Below, piece by piece: positions 17,699 to 25,529 of a stretch of 31,712 nt of DNA. This DNA is from DASUNQ01 sp036277075 (GTDB lineage: Bacteria; Acidobacteriota; Thermoanaerobaculia; Multivoradales; UBA5704), in the NCBI GenBank assembly GCA_036277075.1, contig DASUNQ010000274.1, forward strand, positions 1 through 31,712, given 5' to 3'. The notes beneath the pieces are model-generated. The model did not search any database. It saw only the letters and a program-made list of their open reading frames with translations, and was not told where the DNA came from. Made by a program: the position numbers and the translations under genes. Every line of letters starts with the position of its first letter. Position 1 is the stretch's first letter.

Positions 17699-18138
17699 CC
17701 ACCGGAGTCTTCCTCGACTCCGGCATCTTCATCGCCTTCCTGGTCCGAGCGGACGCTCTGCACCGGCAGGCCGTGTCGCTGTTCTCGCGGCCGCCCGCCG
17801 CGTGGCTCACCTCGGTGCTCGTCCTGGCGGAGACCTACGGCTGGTTTCTCCACCGCGCGGGCGAGGAGGCGGCTCGCCAGTTCCGCGCCCTCGTCGGCGA
17901 GCTGCCGGGTCTGGAGCTGGTGGGGACGGATGAGCGCCACCACGCCGCCGTCGGCCGCAAGCTCGACGCGTTCCGCGGCGCCCGGCTCACCTACGTCGAC
18001 GCCTCGAGCCTCGTCTGGCTCGCCGAGCGGAAGGTGGACACCGTCTGGGGGACCGACCATCACCTGGCGCTCGAGGGCGCGCGGGTCATCCCGGGACCGC
18101 CGGCGCCACGAGGGGGTCGACGGGCAGGAGCCCGCTAG
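17695..18138 (+). CDS. vapC: PIN-domain toxin (VapC-type ribonuclease)
   Basis: A 147-residue PIN-domain protein, the expected length for VapC. It has the acidic metal-binding set: Asp8 in VFLDSG, Glu46 in LVLAETYGW, the aspartate in LTYVDASSL near residue 100, and the aspartate in WGTDHHL near 118. VapC toxins are Mg-dependent RNases that cut tRNA or rRNA at a single site. The target here is unknown. The start is the GTG overlapping the antitoxin stop, as no other start leaves the LDSG motif intact. A basic tail (APRGGRRAGAR) ends the protein 3 nt before the stop of the convergent yceH gene. Confidence 0.9.
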   Translation: MTTGVFLDSGIFIAFLVRADALHRQAVSLFSRPPAAWLTSVLVLAETYGWFLHRAGEEAARQFRALVGELPGLELVGTDERHHAAVGRKLDAFRGARLTYVDASSLVWLAERKVDTVWGTDHHLALEGARVIPGPPAPRGGRRAGAR

Positions 18139-18141
18139 CGG

Positions 18142-18783
18142 TCAGGAAAGCAGCGACCGGAGCTCGTCGAGGTCGCGGGTGAGCTGGGCGACGAGCTCTT
18201 CGAGGCGCGCGACGCGGTCGGCGAGCCCGGGGCGCGCCGGCGCCGCGCTCTCGCCGCGCTCGGGCTCGACCGTCTCCGCCGGCGTCTCGCCGACCAGGTG
18301 CGTCCAGCGCGTCTCCTTCTGCCCCGTCCGCCGCGGCTGCTCGGCGACGAGCGGCTCCGCCATCGCCGCCATGCGCCGCAGGGTCTCCTCGACCTCCGCG
18401 ACCGACGCGAAGGCGTGCAGGCGGTCGCTGCGCGCGCGCAGCTCGCCGGCGGTCTGCGGGCCGCGCAGCAGCAGCAGCGTCATCACCGCCTTGCCGCCGC
18501 CGTCGAGCCCCCAGCGGCGCGACACGCTCTGCTTCCAGCGCTCGGCGCGCGCGCCTTCGCTGCGCCAGACCAGCACCTCCTGGCGCAGCCGCTCGAGCGC
18601 GTCCCAGACCTCGGTCTCGGTGAGCTGCATCACCGGCTCGCGGTTCGTCTTCTGGTTGCAGGCGGCGAGCAGCGCGTTGACCGTCAGCGGGTAGAGCTCC
18701 GGCGTCGCCTGCTCCTTCTCGAGCAGCGCCCCGAGGACGCGCACCTCCACCGGGTCGAGGGGGCGCGGGATCAGGCTTGACAC
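18142..18783 (-). CDS. yceH: YceH family protein (DUF480)
   Basis: A 213-residue DUF480 protein. Family blocks: LDPVEVRVLGALLEKEQATPELYPLTVNALLAACNQKTNREPVM, a WDALERLRQ segment, AVMTLLLLRGPQTAGELRARSDRLHAF and the C-terminal coiled-coil tail (LADRVARLEELVAQLTRDLDELRSLL). It consists of two winged-helix-like domains. The function is unproven (possible DNA binding). The GTG at 18783 is selected because the family N-terminus starts there and TACTGT lies 6 nt upstream. The upstream-open frame (to 18891) runs across the promoter region and is not conserved. Confidence in family is high. Symbol by similarity to E. coli YceH. Confidence 0.92.
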   Translation of the reverse strand: MSSLIPRPLDPVEVRVLGALLEKEQATPELYPLTVNALLAACNQKTNREPVMQLTETEVWDALERLRQEVLVWRSEGARAERWKQSVSRRWGLDGGGKAVMTLLLLRGPQTAGELRARSDRLHAFASVAEVEETLRRMAAMAEPLVAEQPRRTGQKETRWTHLVGETPAETVEPERGESAAPARPGLADRVARLEELVAQLTRDLDELRSLLS

Positions 18784-18789
18784 GCGCGG

Positions 18790-18842
18790 ACAGTATGGGC
18801 CGCGCCCGGGGTCTTGCAAACCCCGGCGGGAGCGTCTAAGCT
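18790..18842. promoter_or_regulatory. Divergent promoters sharing a palindromic TTGCAA -35 (yceH left, cspA right)
   Basis: TTGCAA at 18814-18819 is its own reverse complement. Leftward it is 18 nt from TACTGT (18790-18795), which is 6 nt before the yceH GTG. Rightward it is 17 nt from TAAGCT (18837-18842), the same -10 as at vapB and the island promoter. The two directions cannot be occupied by polymerase together if this is right. Confidence 0.55.
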
Positions 18843-18848
18843 CCGCCC

Positions 18849-19087
18849 AACCAAAGCCGGACAAAGCAGCTTCGACGACCGCTCCGCCCAACGTTCTTCC
18901 TGTAGACGTCAGCTCGCCTTGCTCCAGACTTGCTCCAGAGGGACACGCGCATCGGCAGTGACACCCGTGAGCTCCCCGGCAACCGAGGGACCGAGTTCAC
19001 CTTCCGTCCTCCCGCGTGGGAGTGGAGGAGAGCCGGACTGAGTCCGGCACATATCAACAACTTGTCTGATGAAGGAGCTGGGAGAGT
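18849..19087 (+). promoter_or_regulatory. Probable long cspA leader (5' UTR)
   Basis: No gene is seen in this ~240-nt stretch. It begins at the expected start site of the TAAGCT promoter and contains a 12-nt direct repeat GCTCCGCCCAAC (18840-18851 and 18881-18892), an adjacent 11-nt tandem repeat CTTGCTCCAGA (18918-18939), and a perfect 7-bp hairpin GCCGGAC-TGA-GTCCGGC (19032-19048). GAAGGAG (19071-19077) is the ribosome site. Long structured leaders are typical of cold-shock genes. Confidence 0.5.
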
Positions 19088-19291
19088 ATGGCCGAGCAAG
19101 GCACCGTGAAGTGGTTCAACGACGCCAAGGGGTTCGGGTTCATCGTGCGTGAGCGGGGGGCGGACGTCTTCGTCCACCACACCGCCATTCTCGCCGAGGG
19201 GTTCCGCACCCTCAATGAAGGGGACCGCGTCTCCTTCGAGGTGGTCGAAGGCCCGAAGGGTCTCCAGGCGCGCAACGTCGTGCGTATGTGA
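19088..19291 (+). CDS. cspA: Cold-shock protein (CspA family)
   Basis: A 67-residue single cold-shock domain. It has MAEQGTVKWFNDAKGFGFI, with RNP1 KGFGFI at residues 14-19 and RNP2 VFVHH at 27-31, and the closing segment EGPKGLQARNVVRM. It binds single-stranded RNA/DNA and acts as an RNA chaperone. The length and motifs are those of canonical CspA/CspC-type proteins, so the exact paralogue cannot be told and the symbol is given only for the family. It has a strong ribosome site and a very clear rho-independent terminator 25 nt after the stop, so it forms a single-gene transcript. GC content is a little lower than that of its neighbours, as is common for highly expressed small genes. Confidence 0.95.
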   Translation: MAEQGTVKWFNDAKGFGFIVRERGADVFVHHTAILAEGFRTLNEGDRVSFEVVEGPKGLQARNVVRM

Positions 19292-19315
19292 GCCGCTTCC
19301 GACGACCATAACGTG

Positions 19316-19352
19316 CCCCGGCCGGGACGTCCCGGCCGGGGTTTCGTGTTTC
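19316..19352 (+). terminator. Rho-independent terminator of cspA
   Basis: CCCCGGCCGGGAC at 19316-19328 is followed by its exact reverse complement (19329-19341), a 26-nt perfect palindrome, then TTTCGTGTTTCT. The convergent M48 gene ends 17 nt beyond, so it may serve both strands. Confidence 0.85.
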
Positions 19353-19368
19353 TAGGCGTATGGGGCTC

Positions 19369-20184
19369 CTAGCGGAGCTGCGAGCGGAAGCGCTGGTAGT
19401 TCGGGGTGTCGTGGGTGAGCGAGGCCTTGCGCGGGAGCTTGGCGATGGCCGCGTCGATGTTGCGGATGCGGTCCTCGGTCATCGGGTGGCTGGAGAAGAA
19501 CTGCGCCACCTTGTTCGGCCGGCTGCGGCGCAGCGACAGCAGCTCCTTCATGAACGACGAGGCGCCGCGCGGGTCGTACCCCGCCTGGTACATGTAGGCC
19601 ACGCCGAGGCGGTCGGCCTCGTGCTCGGCGCTGCGGCTGTAGTCGGTGAGCACGCCGGTGCCGACGAGCTGCGCCAGCACCTGCTGCGTCATCCCCGGGT
19701 TGCTGCCGAGCACCAGGCCGGCGATGGCGTTGTAGCCGTAGGCGCGGGTCATGAGCTGCGTGCCGTGGCGCGAGGCGCCGTGCGCGATCTCGTGCGCCAG
19801 CACGCTCGCCAGCTCGTCGAGCGTGTCGGCCTCGCGCACCAGGCCGGTGTGGACGTAGACCAGCCCGCCCGGGAGGTTGAAGGCGTTCACCTGGTCGTTG
19901 CGGACCAGGTCGAAGTCCCAGCGCCGGTTGCCGAGCGCCGTCTGGCCGGCGAGGCGCCGGCCGACGATGTCGAGGTAGTCGCTGTCGGAGACGCGCATCT
20001 CGCGCTTGACCTGCTGCTGCAGGTCGCTGCGCATCGCCCACTCCTGCTCCACCGAGACCAGGTTGAAGCCGCCCTGGCGGACACCGGCGCTGCCGCAGCC
20101 GCCGACCGCGACGAGGACGAGCACGAACGCGAGCGAGGCCGCCCGCGCCTTCTGGGTATGGGAGATCGAATTGCGTGCGAGCAT
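19369..20184 (-). CDS. M48 family metalloprotease, lipoprotein
   Basis: A 271-residue protein with a lipoprotein signal (…AFVLVLVAVGGCGS, lipobox VGGC) and a Peptidase M48 domain. The zinc motif is HEIAH at residues 131-135, and the third ligand is in AEHEADRLGVAYMYQAGYDPRG. The substrate-side strand is NAFNLPGGLVYVHTGLV. It resembles BepA/LoiP-type periplasmic proteases involved in outer-membrane protein quality control. There is no C-terminal TPR domain, so it is closer to the LoiP/YcaL type. AGGAGG (opposite 20194-20199) is ~10 nt before the start. The gene ends next to the cspA terminator and has ~100 nt upstream to the glycosyltransferase. Confidence 0.92.
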   Translation of the reverse strand: MLARNSISHTQKARAASLAFVLVLVAVGGCGSAGVRQGGFNLVSVEQEWAMRSDLQQQVKREMRVSDSDYLDIVGRRLAGQTALGNRRWDFDLVRNDQVNAFNLPGGLVYVHTGLVREADTLDELASVLAHEIAHGASRHGTQLMTRAYGYNAIAGLVLGSNPGMTQQVLAQLVGTGVLTDYSRSAEHEADRLGVAYMYQAGYDPRGASSFMKELLSLRRSRPNKVAQFFSSHPMTEDRIRNIDAAIAKLPRKASLTHDTPNYQRFRSQLR

Positions 20185-20286
20185 GGGTGTGGTCCTCCTG
20201 TCGTTGGCTCCTGCGGCCGCTCGCGGCGCGCTCCTTTGATCAGGGCAAGGGGGATGCCAGCGCGCTCCCCGGGGAACGCCGGCGGC

Positions 20287-21909
20287 TCAGCGCCGAAACG
20301 TCCCCTGAGGAGGACGGAAGCGCCAGACGACGACGGCGCGGCCAGGGGCGCCGCCGCGGCCGGCGGGCGCCAGCCAGGGGGCGGGGGGAGCGGGGCCGAG
20401 GAGGGCGCGCGGGCGGTCGCGGAGGTCGCGCTCGCCGACGACGAGGTAGCCCGCGGCACGGGCCGCCAGCGGCTCCCGGAGCTTCTCCAGGTAGAGAGCC
20501 GGCCGCGTCACCTCGGGGCCGAAGGCGTCGGGGAGCGCCCAGTAGGGGCGGCGCAGGTAGCGCCCGAGGAACGGTGACGTGCCGGCGAGAGCGACGCCCG
20601 GCGGCAGGGCGGCGTCCAAGCGCCGCAGAGTGGCCACCTCCACATAGGGGTGGTTGGCGACGAAGTCGGGCAGGCGGAAGGCGAAGGTCTTGACGGCGAG
20701 CAGGGCGACGAGGGCGGCCGCGACGGGGATCAGGTAGGAGAGCGGCTTGCCGCGCGACGGCGGCTTCCAGGGCGCGAAGGCGAGCGCGTTGCCGATCGGC
20801 AGCAGCATCAGGAGCAGCCTTCCCCAGGTGAAGAAGCTGAAGGCGGTCGCGGCGAGGAAGAGCGCCGCGGACCCGAGCAGCCAGCCGGCGGCGCGCGGGC
20901 GGAGGCGCAGGGCGACCGCGGCGCCGAAGACGACCAACGCCACGTGGACCCAGGTGCCGAAGAGCTGGGGCAGGCCACCCGTTGCGAAGCGCGCGATCTC
21001 CGCGAGCCCGCCGCGCAGGACCGCGGCGGGATCGTGCCGCACGACGTCGAGCAGCCCCGAGAAGGGGACCCTCTCGAGGTACGACCAGTCCGGGTAGCCG
21101 TAGAGCTTCCAGGCGAGGTTCTTCCAGTTCTCGTCGTGGAAGGGATCGCCGAAGGCGGCGGCGCGGAGCCCCCAGTGCGCGAGGAGCGGCGGCAGCGCCG
21201 CGGCGGCGCCGGCGGCGAGGTGGGCGAAGCGCCGCTCGCCGCGCGGAGCGAGGAGCCAGGCCGCGGCGAGCGGCGGCAGGAGGAAGAGCGCGTTGCCGCG
21301 GGTGAACGCGGCGAGCCCCCACGCGAGCCCGGCGGCGGCCGCCGTCCGCGCCGCCGGCCGCTCGAGGTAGGCGAGGCCGGCGAGGAGCGCCGCCGCGGCG
21401 AGCGCGGCGAACGGCATGTCCGTCGTGACGTGCTGGCCGATGCGCCAGAGGTTGGGGTTGACGGCGGTGAGCGCGAAGGCCCAGAGGCCGGCGCCGGGGG
21501 GTCCAGGAGTCCATCGCGCTGGGCGCGCGACGGACGGCACTCCTGGCCATTGATTGGAGCCCGGCGCGAAAGCCTTCGCGCCTAGGAGCCGGCGCCCGAA
21601 ACCGAAGGCGAGGAGCGGCAGCGCCGCGGCGGCGAGGTTGGCGAGGAGCCGCGCGGCGGCGAAGGGAGCGACGCCGGCCGCGGCGAGCGCGGCGGTCGCC
21701 AGCGGGTAGAGCAGCGGCCGGTAGGGATCGCGCGGCAGCCGTCCGGCGAGGAGCTCCTCGGCCTGCGCCACGTAGCCGTCGCGCTCGGCGGTGCCGGGCT
21801 CCTCCACCCAGTGGTAGCGGGCGCCGAAAGCGGCGAGCGCCGCGAAGAGCGCGAGCGCCGCCGCTGCTACGATGCGCTCGATGCGCCGCACGCTCGCCGC
21901 TCTCGCCAT
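20287..21909 (-). CDS. ArnT/PMT-like membrane glycosyltransferase, GT-C fold
   Basis: A 540-residue polytopic protein with ~10-12 hydrophobic segments. It follows the dolichyl/polyprenyl-phosphate sugar transferase (GT39/GT83-like) layout: an acidic first loop EPGTAERDGYVAQAEELLAGRLP with the Asp/Glu pair, LLYPLATAALAAAGV, and a HVTTDMPFAALAAAALL segment. It would move a sugar from a lipid carrier to an acceptor in the periplasm. Residues ~108-138 are an unusual Pro/Ala/Trp-rich insert made by a palindromic element and appear foreign to the fold. The frame is open upstream to 22281 only as antisense of the antiporter gene. The ATG at 21909 is used, with a TACGAT box 13 nt upstream, inside the antiporter coding region. 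Starts overlap by 29 nt. Acceptor unknown. Confidence 0.8.
   Translation of the reverse strand: MARAASVRRIERIVAAAALALFAALAAFGARYHWVEEPGTAERDGYVAQAEELLAGRLPRDPYRPLLYPLATAALAAAGVAPFAAARLLANLAAAALPLLAFGFGRRLLGAKAFAPGSNQWPGVPSVARPARWTPGPPGAGLWAFALTAVNPNLWRIGQHVTTDMPFAALAAAALLAGLAYLERPAARTAAAAGLAWGLAAFTRGNALFLLPPLAAAWLLAPRGERRFAHLAAGAAAALPPLLAHWGLRAAAFGDPFHDENWKNLAWKLYGYPDWSYLERVPFSGLLDVVRHDPAAVLRGGLAEIARFATGGLPQLFGTWVHVALVVFGAAVALRLRPRAAGWLLGSAALFLAATAFSFFTWGRLLLMLLPIGNALAFAPWKPPSRGKPLSYLIPVAAALVALLAVKTFAFRLPDFVANHPYVEVATLRRLDAALPPGVALAGTSPFLGRYLRRPYWALPDAFGPEVTRPALYLEKLREPLAARAAGYLVVGERDLRDRPRALLGPAPPAPWLAPAGRGGAPGRAVVVWRFRPPQGTFRR
21503..21582 (-). repeat. Palindromic element, copy B, inserted in-frame in the glycosyltransferase gene
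   Basis: On the coding (minus) strand, GGCGCGAA-GGCT-TTCGCGCC (21563-21582) forms an 8-bp hairpin. It is followed by GGGCTC and ~10 nt, then by a second larger hairpin whose outer arms are CCAGGAGT and ACTCCTGG (21503-21510, 21539-21546). The inner arms CCATCGCGC and GCGCGACGG pair with one wobble. The first 26 nt match copy A (8366-8391) at 25/26 positions. The length of the insertion keeps the reading frame open. Confidence 0.65.
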
Positions 21910-23284
21910 CGCCGGTGGGCTGATCGTACTGCGGGGCGGGGCGCTGGCGGCTCCGGCCGCTCCCTCGGCGGCGGTCGATCCCGCCACCGCGGCGGCCGCG
22001 ACGGCCCCCGCCGGCGAGGACGAGGGCCACGGCGGCCCGGTCGTCCCGGTGCTGCTCGGGCTGGTCGTCATCCTCGTCGCCGCCAAGCTCGGCGGCGAGC
22101 TGTTCGAGCGGCTCGGCCAGCCGGCGGTGCTCGGCGAGCTGGTCCTCGGCGTCGTCCTCGGCAACCTCGCGCTCGTCGGCGTCGACGACTTCGAGTTCCT
22201 CGGCACCTCGCCGGGGCTCGAGGTGCTCGCCCAGCTCGGGGTCATCATCCTGCTCTTCGAGGTCGGGCTGGCGTCCGACACCCGGGAGATGCTCTCGGTC
22301 GGCTGGTCGAGCCTGCTCGTCGCCTGCCTCGGCGTCGTGGCGCCGTTCTTCCTCGGCTGGGGGGTGGCGGCCTGGCTCCTGCCCGAGGAGCACTACCTCG
22401 CCCACCTCTTCATCGGCGCCACGCTCTGCGCCACCAGCGTCGGCATCACCGCCCGCGTCCTCGACGACCTCGGCAAGGTCTCGACGCGGGAAGCGCGCAT
22501 CGTCCTCGGCGCGGCGGTGATCGACGACGTCCTGGGGCTGGTCATCCTCGCCGTGGTCGCCGGGGTCATCGCCGCGGCCGACACCGGCGGCGCTCTCGCC
22601 TGGATGGACGTGGCGCTGATCGTGCTCAAGGCGGTCGCCTTCCTCGGCGGCGCCCTCCTCGCCGGCGGTTGGGCGGCGCCGCGCCTCTTCCGCCTCGCCA
22701 GCGCGCTCAAGATCCGCGGCATGCTGCTGACGGTTGCGCTGGCCGTCTGCTTCTTTCTCTCCTGGCTCGCCGACCTCATCGGCCTCGCCCCGATCGTCGG
22801 CGCCTTCGCCGCCGGCCTCATCCTCGACGAGGTGCAGTACCGCGACTTCCGCGATCGCGGCGAGCACAAGCTCGAGGAGTTGCTGCGGCCGATCGCCACC
22901 TTCCTGGTGCCCGTCTTCTTCGTGCTGATGGGGGTGCGGGTGGACCTGGCGAGCTTCGGCCGCGTCGAGGTGCTGGGGTTCGCGGCGGTGCTCACCGCCG
23001 CCGCCGTCGCCGGCAAGATGATCTGCGCCGCCGGCGTCCTCGAGCGCGGCCTCGACCGCCTCTCGGTGGCGGTCGGCATGGTGCCGCGGGGCGAGGTGGG
23101 GTTGATCTTCGCCGGCTTCGGCGCGCAGCTCGTGCTCGCGGGGGAGCGGGTGATCGTGCCGGCGGTCTACGCGGCGATCGTCATCATGGTGATCGTCACG
23201 ACGCTGGTGACGCCGCCGGCGCTCAAGGCGACGCTGGCGCGCGGGGAGCGGCGGAGGGGACTGGCGTCGCAGCCACCTCGGTAA
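21881..23284 (+). CDS. CPA2-type Na+/H+ or K+/H+ antiporter (KefB-like membrane domain)
   Basis: A 467-residue polytopic membrane protein of the monovalent cation:proton antiporter-2 family. After a signal-like N-terminus (MRRTLAALAIAGGLIVLRGGALA) come ~12 hydrophobic segments with the family motifs: LGQPAVLGELVLGVVLGN, LFEVGL, LCATSVGITARVLDDLGK, and the ion-binding GAAVIDDVLGLV. Also present are LAPIVGAFAAGLIL and GMVPRGEVGLIFAG. There is no C-terminal TrkA-N/RCK domain, so it is not gated like KefB/C. The ATG at 21881 is preferred over 21872 because TACGAT (21868-21873) lies 7 nt upstream and overlaps the earlier ATG. It diverges from the glycosyltransferase with overlapping 5' coding ends. 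The AT-richer island begins right after its stop. Confidence 0.9.
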   Translation: MRRTLAALAIAGGLIVLRGGALAAPAAPSAAVDPATAAAATAPAGEDEGHGGPVVPVLLGLVVILVAAKLGGELFERLGQPAVLGELVLGVVLGNLALVGVDDFEFLGTSPGLEVLAQLGVIILLFEVGLASDTREMLSVGWSSLLVACLGVVAPFFLGWGVAAWLLPEEHYLAHLFIGATLCATSVGITARVLDDLGKVSTREARIVLGAAVIDDVLGLVILAVVAGVIAAADTGGALAWMDVALIVLKAVAFLGGALLAGGWAAPRLFRLASALKIRGMLLTVALAVCFFLSWLADLIGLAPIVGAFAAGLILDEVQYRDFRDRGEHKLEELLRPIATFLVPVFFVLMGVRVDLASFGRVEVLGFAAVLTAAAVAGKMICAAGVLERGLDRLSVAVGMVPRGEVGLIFAGFGAQLVLAGERVIVPAVYAAIVIMVIVTTLVTPPALKATLARGERRRGLASQPPR

Positions 23285-23358
23285 GTCTTGGCGATTTCCA
23301 ACTCGTCTCGTGCTTCTGAATTGTTTGGAGTCGGATCGCTATCTCGCATTTTGAGGCC

Positions 23359-23387
23359 TTGACAATTACTGCTCACTTTCCTAAGCT
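23359..23387 (+). promoter_or_regulatory. Promoter of the island genes
   Basis: Consensus TTGACA (23359-23364), exactly 17 nt, TAAGCT (23382-23387). This is the best sigma-70-type match in the window. The start site would be near 23394, giving a leader of ~70 nt before the ATG at 23467. It lies at the left edge of the lower-GC segment and so would have come in with the island. Confidence 0.7.
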
Positions 23388-23466
23388 AGCGCCCTAGGTA
23401 CTCTCCACGAACCTCTGACCAGGTTCTCGACACAAGCCCTGGCCATCGCGCACACCGGTAAACGCC

Positions 23467-24547
23467 ATGCCATACGTGATCATAGTCTTCGGAGCGTCTG
23501 GATCCGGCAAATCTACTTTAATGGAAACACTGGCAGCAGCCGGTGGACAGTACAGCATCCATATCAAAGCCACAGATCGTTCCCGGCGCAAGTACGATGG
23601 AATCGAAATAAACGCCGTCCGCGCCGTTCTGGCAGATGAATACGACTACATATATCAAACGTATGGCTATCGCTATGGCATTCAGCGCAGCCAGATCGAC
23701 GCCGCTCTTGCAAAGGGACAGCACCACTTCGTGATCTGCAACGATATCGATATCGCTCGCGAGATCAAGCGTGATTATGGCGACCGCGCGAGGTTGGTCT
23801 TCCACTATTTTGATGCACCTAGGTCGGCTTTGCTCGACATTCAGAAGCAGCGGAAGATCAAAGATGACGAGATAGACAGGCGGTTGGCAAAAATAGATGT
23901 GCTATATGGTGTCTTCGTGGAGGAGTGGTCGCTCTTCGATGGCACTCTTGTCAATCATTTCGGAGAAGAGCGTATGCGCCTGCGGCAGCGAATGGACAGG
24001 TTGCTGCAGGAGTTTACCGTGCGAGAGAAACAGACACGCCAGACGGAGCAGGTTGCGCGTGAGTTACTCATTTCCCTGGAGCACCACCTTGAATCGTCTC
24101 GACGACTAACAGCAGTCGAGCCTGATGCCAGCTATGCCTTTGTGCTCATGGCGATGTCAGGCGAGGACCCATCGTTAGAAGATACTTATGCGGCGATAAA
24201 GCGTGCATGCGCAGCGGTTGGGGTCCGAGCGGAGCGCGTCGACGACATTCAGTTTACGGGCCAAATTACAGAGAAGATCCTAGGAAGTATTGAGATGGCT
24301 GGTGTTATCATTGCGGATGTCACGCACGAGCGGCCGAATGTGTACTACGAGATTGGCTATGCACAGGGACAGGGGGAAGAATGTCATTTTGGTGGCACGC
24401 AACGAGAGCCGTCTACACTTCGACCTCCAGGGTATGAAGGTATTGTTTTGTAGAAATATGGTCCATCTTGAGGAGCAGTTGGTAAAGATGGTTGCTGCCG
24501 CAAGTAGGACTGGAAGGCCTAACCATGGCGCGGAAGAGCTGATATAG
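23467..24547 (+). CDS. Guanylate-kinase-like plus nucleoside 2-deoxyribosyltransferase-like protein, frameshifted at a G5 run (24372-24376)
   Basis: The N-terminal ~190 residues look like a guanylate-kinase-type P-loop domain: GASGSGKST (9-17), a DGIEINAV lid-side segment, YGYRYGIQRSQIDAALAKG, and HFVICNDIDIAREIKRDYGD with an RRLAKIDVLYG helix. Residues ~190-220 form a charged linker. From ~222 comes a nucleoside 2-deoxyribosyltransferase-like (TIR-adjacent) fold: YAFVLMAMSG, QITEKILGSIEMAGVIIADVT and NVYYEIGYA. The frame ends at 24453 with a non-family tail. Dropping one G of 24372-24376 instead gives GKNVILVARNESRLHFDLQ and a stop at 24545-24547, which completes the domain (~359 residues). 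Codon use and GC differ sharply from the flanks, so transfer is likely. It may be a nucleotide- or NAD-acting defence effector (inference). The shift may be error, mutation or phase variation. Confidence 0.75.
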
Positions 24548-24731
24548 ACAGCTGCGGATCGGCGAACTTTTGCGACGGGTGGTGGTTGCTGAGGCAGTCT
24601 CCACCATCATTATCCTTTATACCTAAGCCGATGTTGCCGCGTCGGGAAAACGGTGGCTCGAAGTCGCTTGGGATTGAGTTCCGTGCCTCCTGCTGCCACC
24701 GTCCAGAGAGCAGCTGAGATCGGGCTCATAT

Positions 24732-25529
24732 ATGGCCGAGGCAAAGAACGAGTACAACTTCCCTGACCTACCAGCCGAGTCATCGCAATGCGCCGCTGAC
24801 TTCCTAACCAGCCTCTACTCGGACGCGCAGTTTCTCGATTTCCTCACGAACTCGGCTGTCGTAGGGGATTGGGCAGCCCATACCTTGGAAGGAGCCCTAG
24901 AAGGCGTTTACAACAAGGCGCTTAAACCTTATGACTTAGCTAAGGCTAACCCAGGGGCGCGTACAAGGTTTTTGCGCCAGAGACGCCAGATTCTTTTTGA
25001 AATGTTTCTCGGTCGTCTGGTAGACAACTTTCAGGTGTACCTCGTTGATCTTATTCGCGCGGTATTACGCCGAGAGCCAAGGATGCTGCAGCTACAGCAG
25101 CCTTCGATATCGCTGGAGGAGGCATTACGCTACAGAACGACAGACGAACTCATTCACCGAGTGATCGAGCGTAAGATCGCAGACCTATCGTATCAGGGAT
25201 TCGAGCGTTTGCAGGAGTGGTGTGCTTCACGAGGAATAGTTCTGGTAACGAGTGAAGCGGAGAAGGGGGAGGTGATTGAGTTGATTGGTACACGAAATCT
25301 TATCGCTCATAATCGATGTCTCATCGATGAGCAGTACTGCACGAGAGTAGGAATAGGTGTGGAGAAGATTGGACAACCGCGGATGCTTGAGAGCAGCGAC
25401 TTCCTAAAGGCTCAGGCTTTGTTGTTACGAATTGTGCTCGCTACAGATGTCGCCGCTGTGTTGAAGTTTCGTCTCATCAAAGTGCCGGTACTACTCGCTG
25501 CTGTCGATCCTTTAACGGAGCATGCCTAG
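24732..25529 (+). CDS. HEPN-like domain protein (putative RNase)
   Basis: A 265-residue, mostly helical protein with no signal or membrane segment. The C-terminal half has IELIGTRNLIAHNRCLIDEQY. Its RNLIAH (Arg188 to His193) fits the Rx4H catalytic motif of HEPN ribonucleases, and N-R-C-L-I-D after it matches the xHNxGxxD pattern of MAE_28990/RiboL-PSP-type HEPN proteins. The N-terminal half (FLTSLYSDAQFLDFLTNSAVVGDWAAHTLEGALEGVYN, then RRQILFEMFLGRLVDNFQVYLVDLIRAVL) is not recognised. It follows the kinase/deoxyribosyltransferase gene by 184 nt in the same low-GC segment. Nothing convincing as a terminator or promoter is seen in that gap. A role as a toxin effector or in abortive infection is inferred from the motif and the neighbour. 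Confidence 0.7.
   Translation: MAEAKNEYNFPDLPAESSQCAADFLTSLYSDAQFLDFLTNSAVVGDWAAHTLEGALEGVYNKALKPYDLAKANPGARTRFLRQRRQILFEMFLGRLVDNFQVYLVDLIRAVLRREPRMLQLQQPSISLEEALRYRTTDELIHRVIERKIADLSYQGFERLQEWCASRGIVLVTSEAEKGEVIELIGTRNLIAHNRCLIDEQYCTRVGIGVEKIGQPRMLESSDFLKAQALLLRIVLATDVAAVLKFRLIKVPVLLAAVDPLTEHA

Noticed and set aside
20240..22867. 875-residue minus-strand ORF
   Set aside because: It is the shadow frame of the glycosyltransferase plus antisense of the antiporter. The frame of 20287-21909 shows the membrane segments.
23285..23466. Insertion sequence or transposase at the island edge
   Set aside because: No transposase frame, terminal inverted repeats or target duplication could be found at either boundary.
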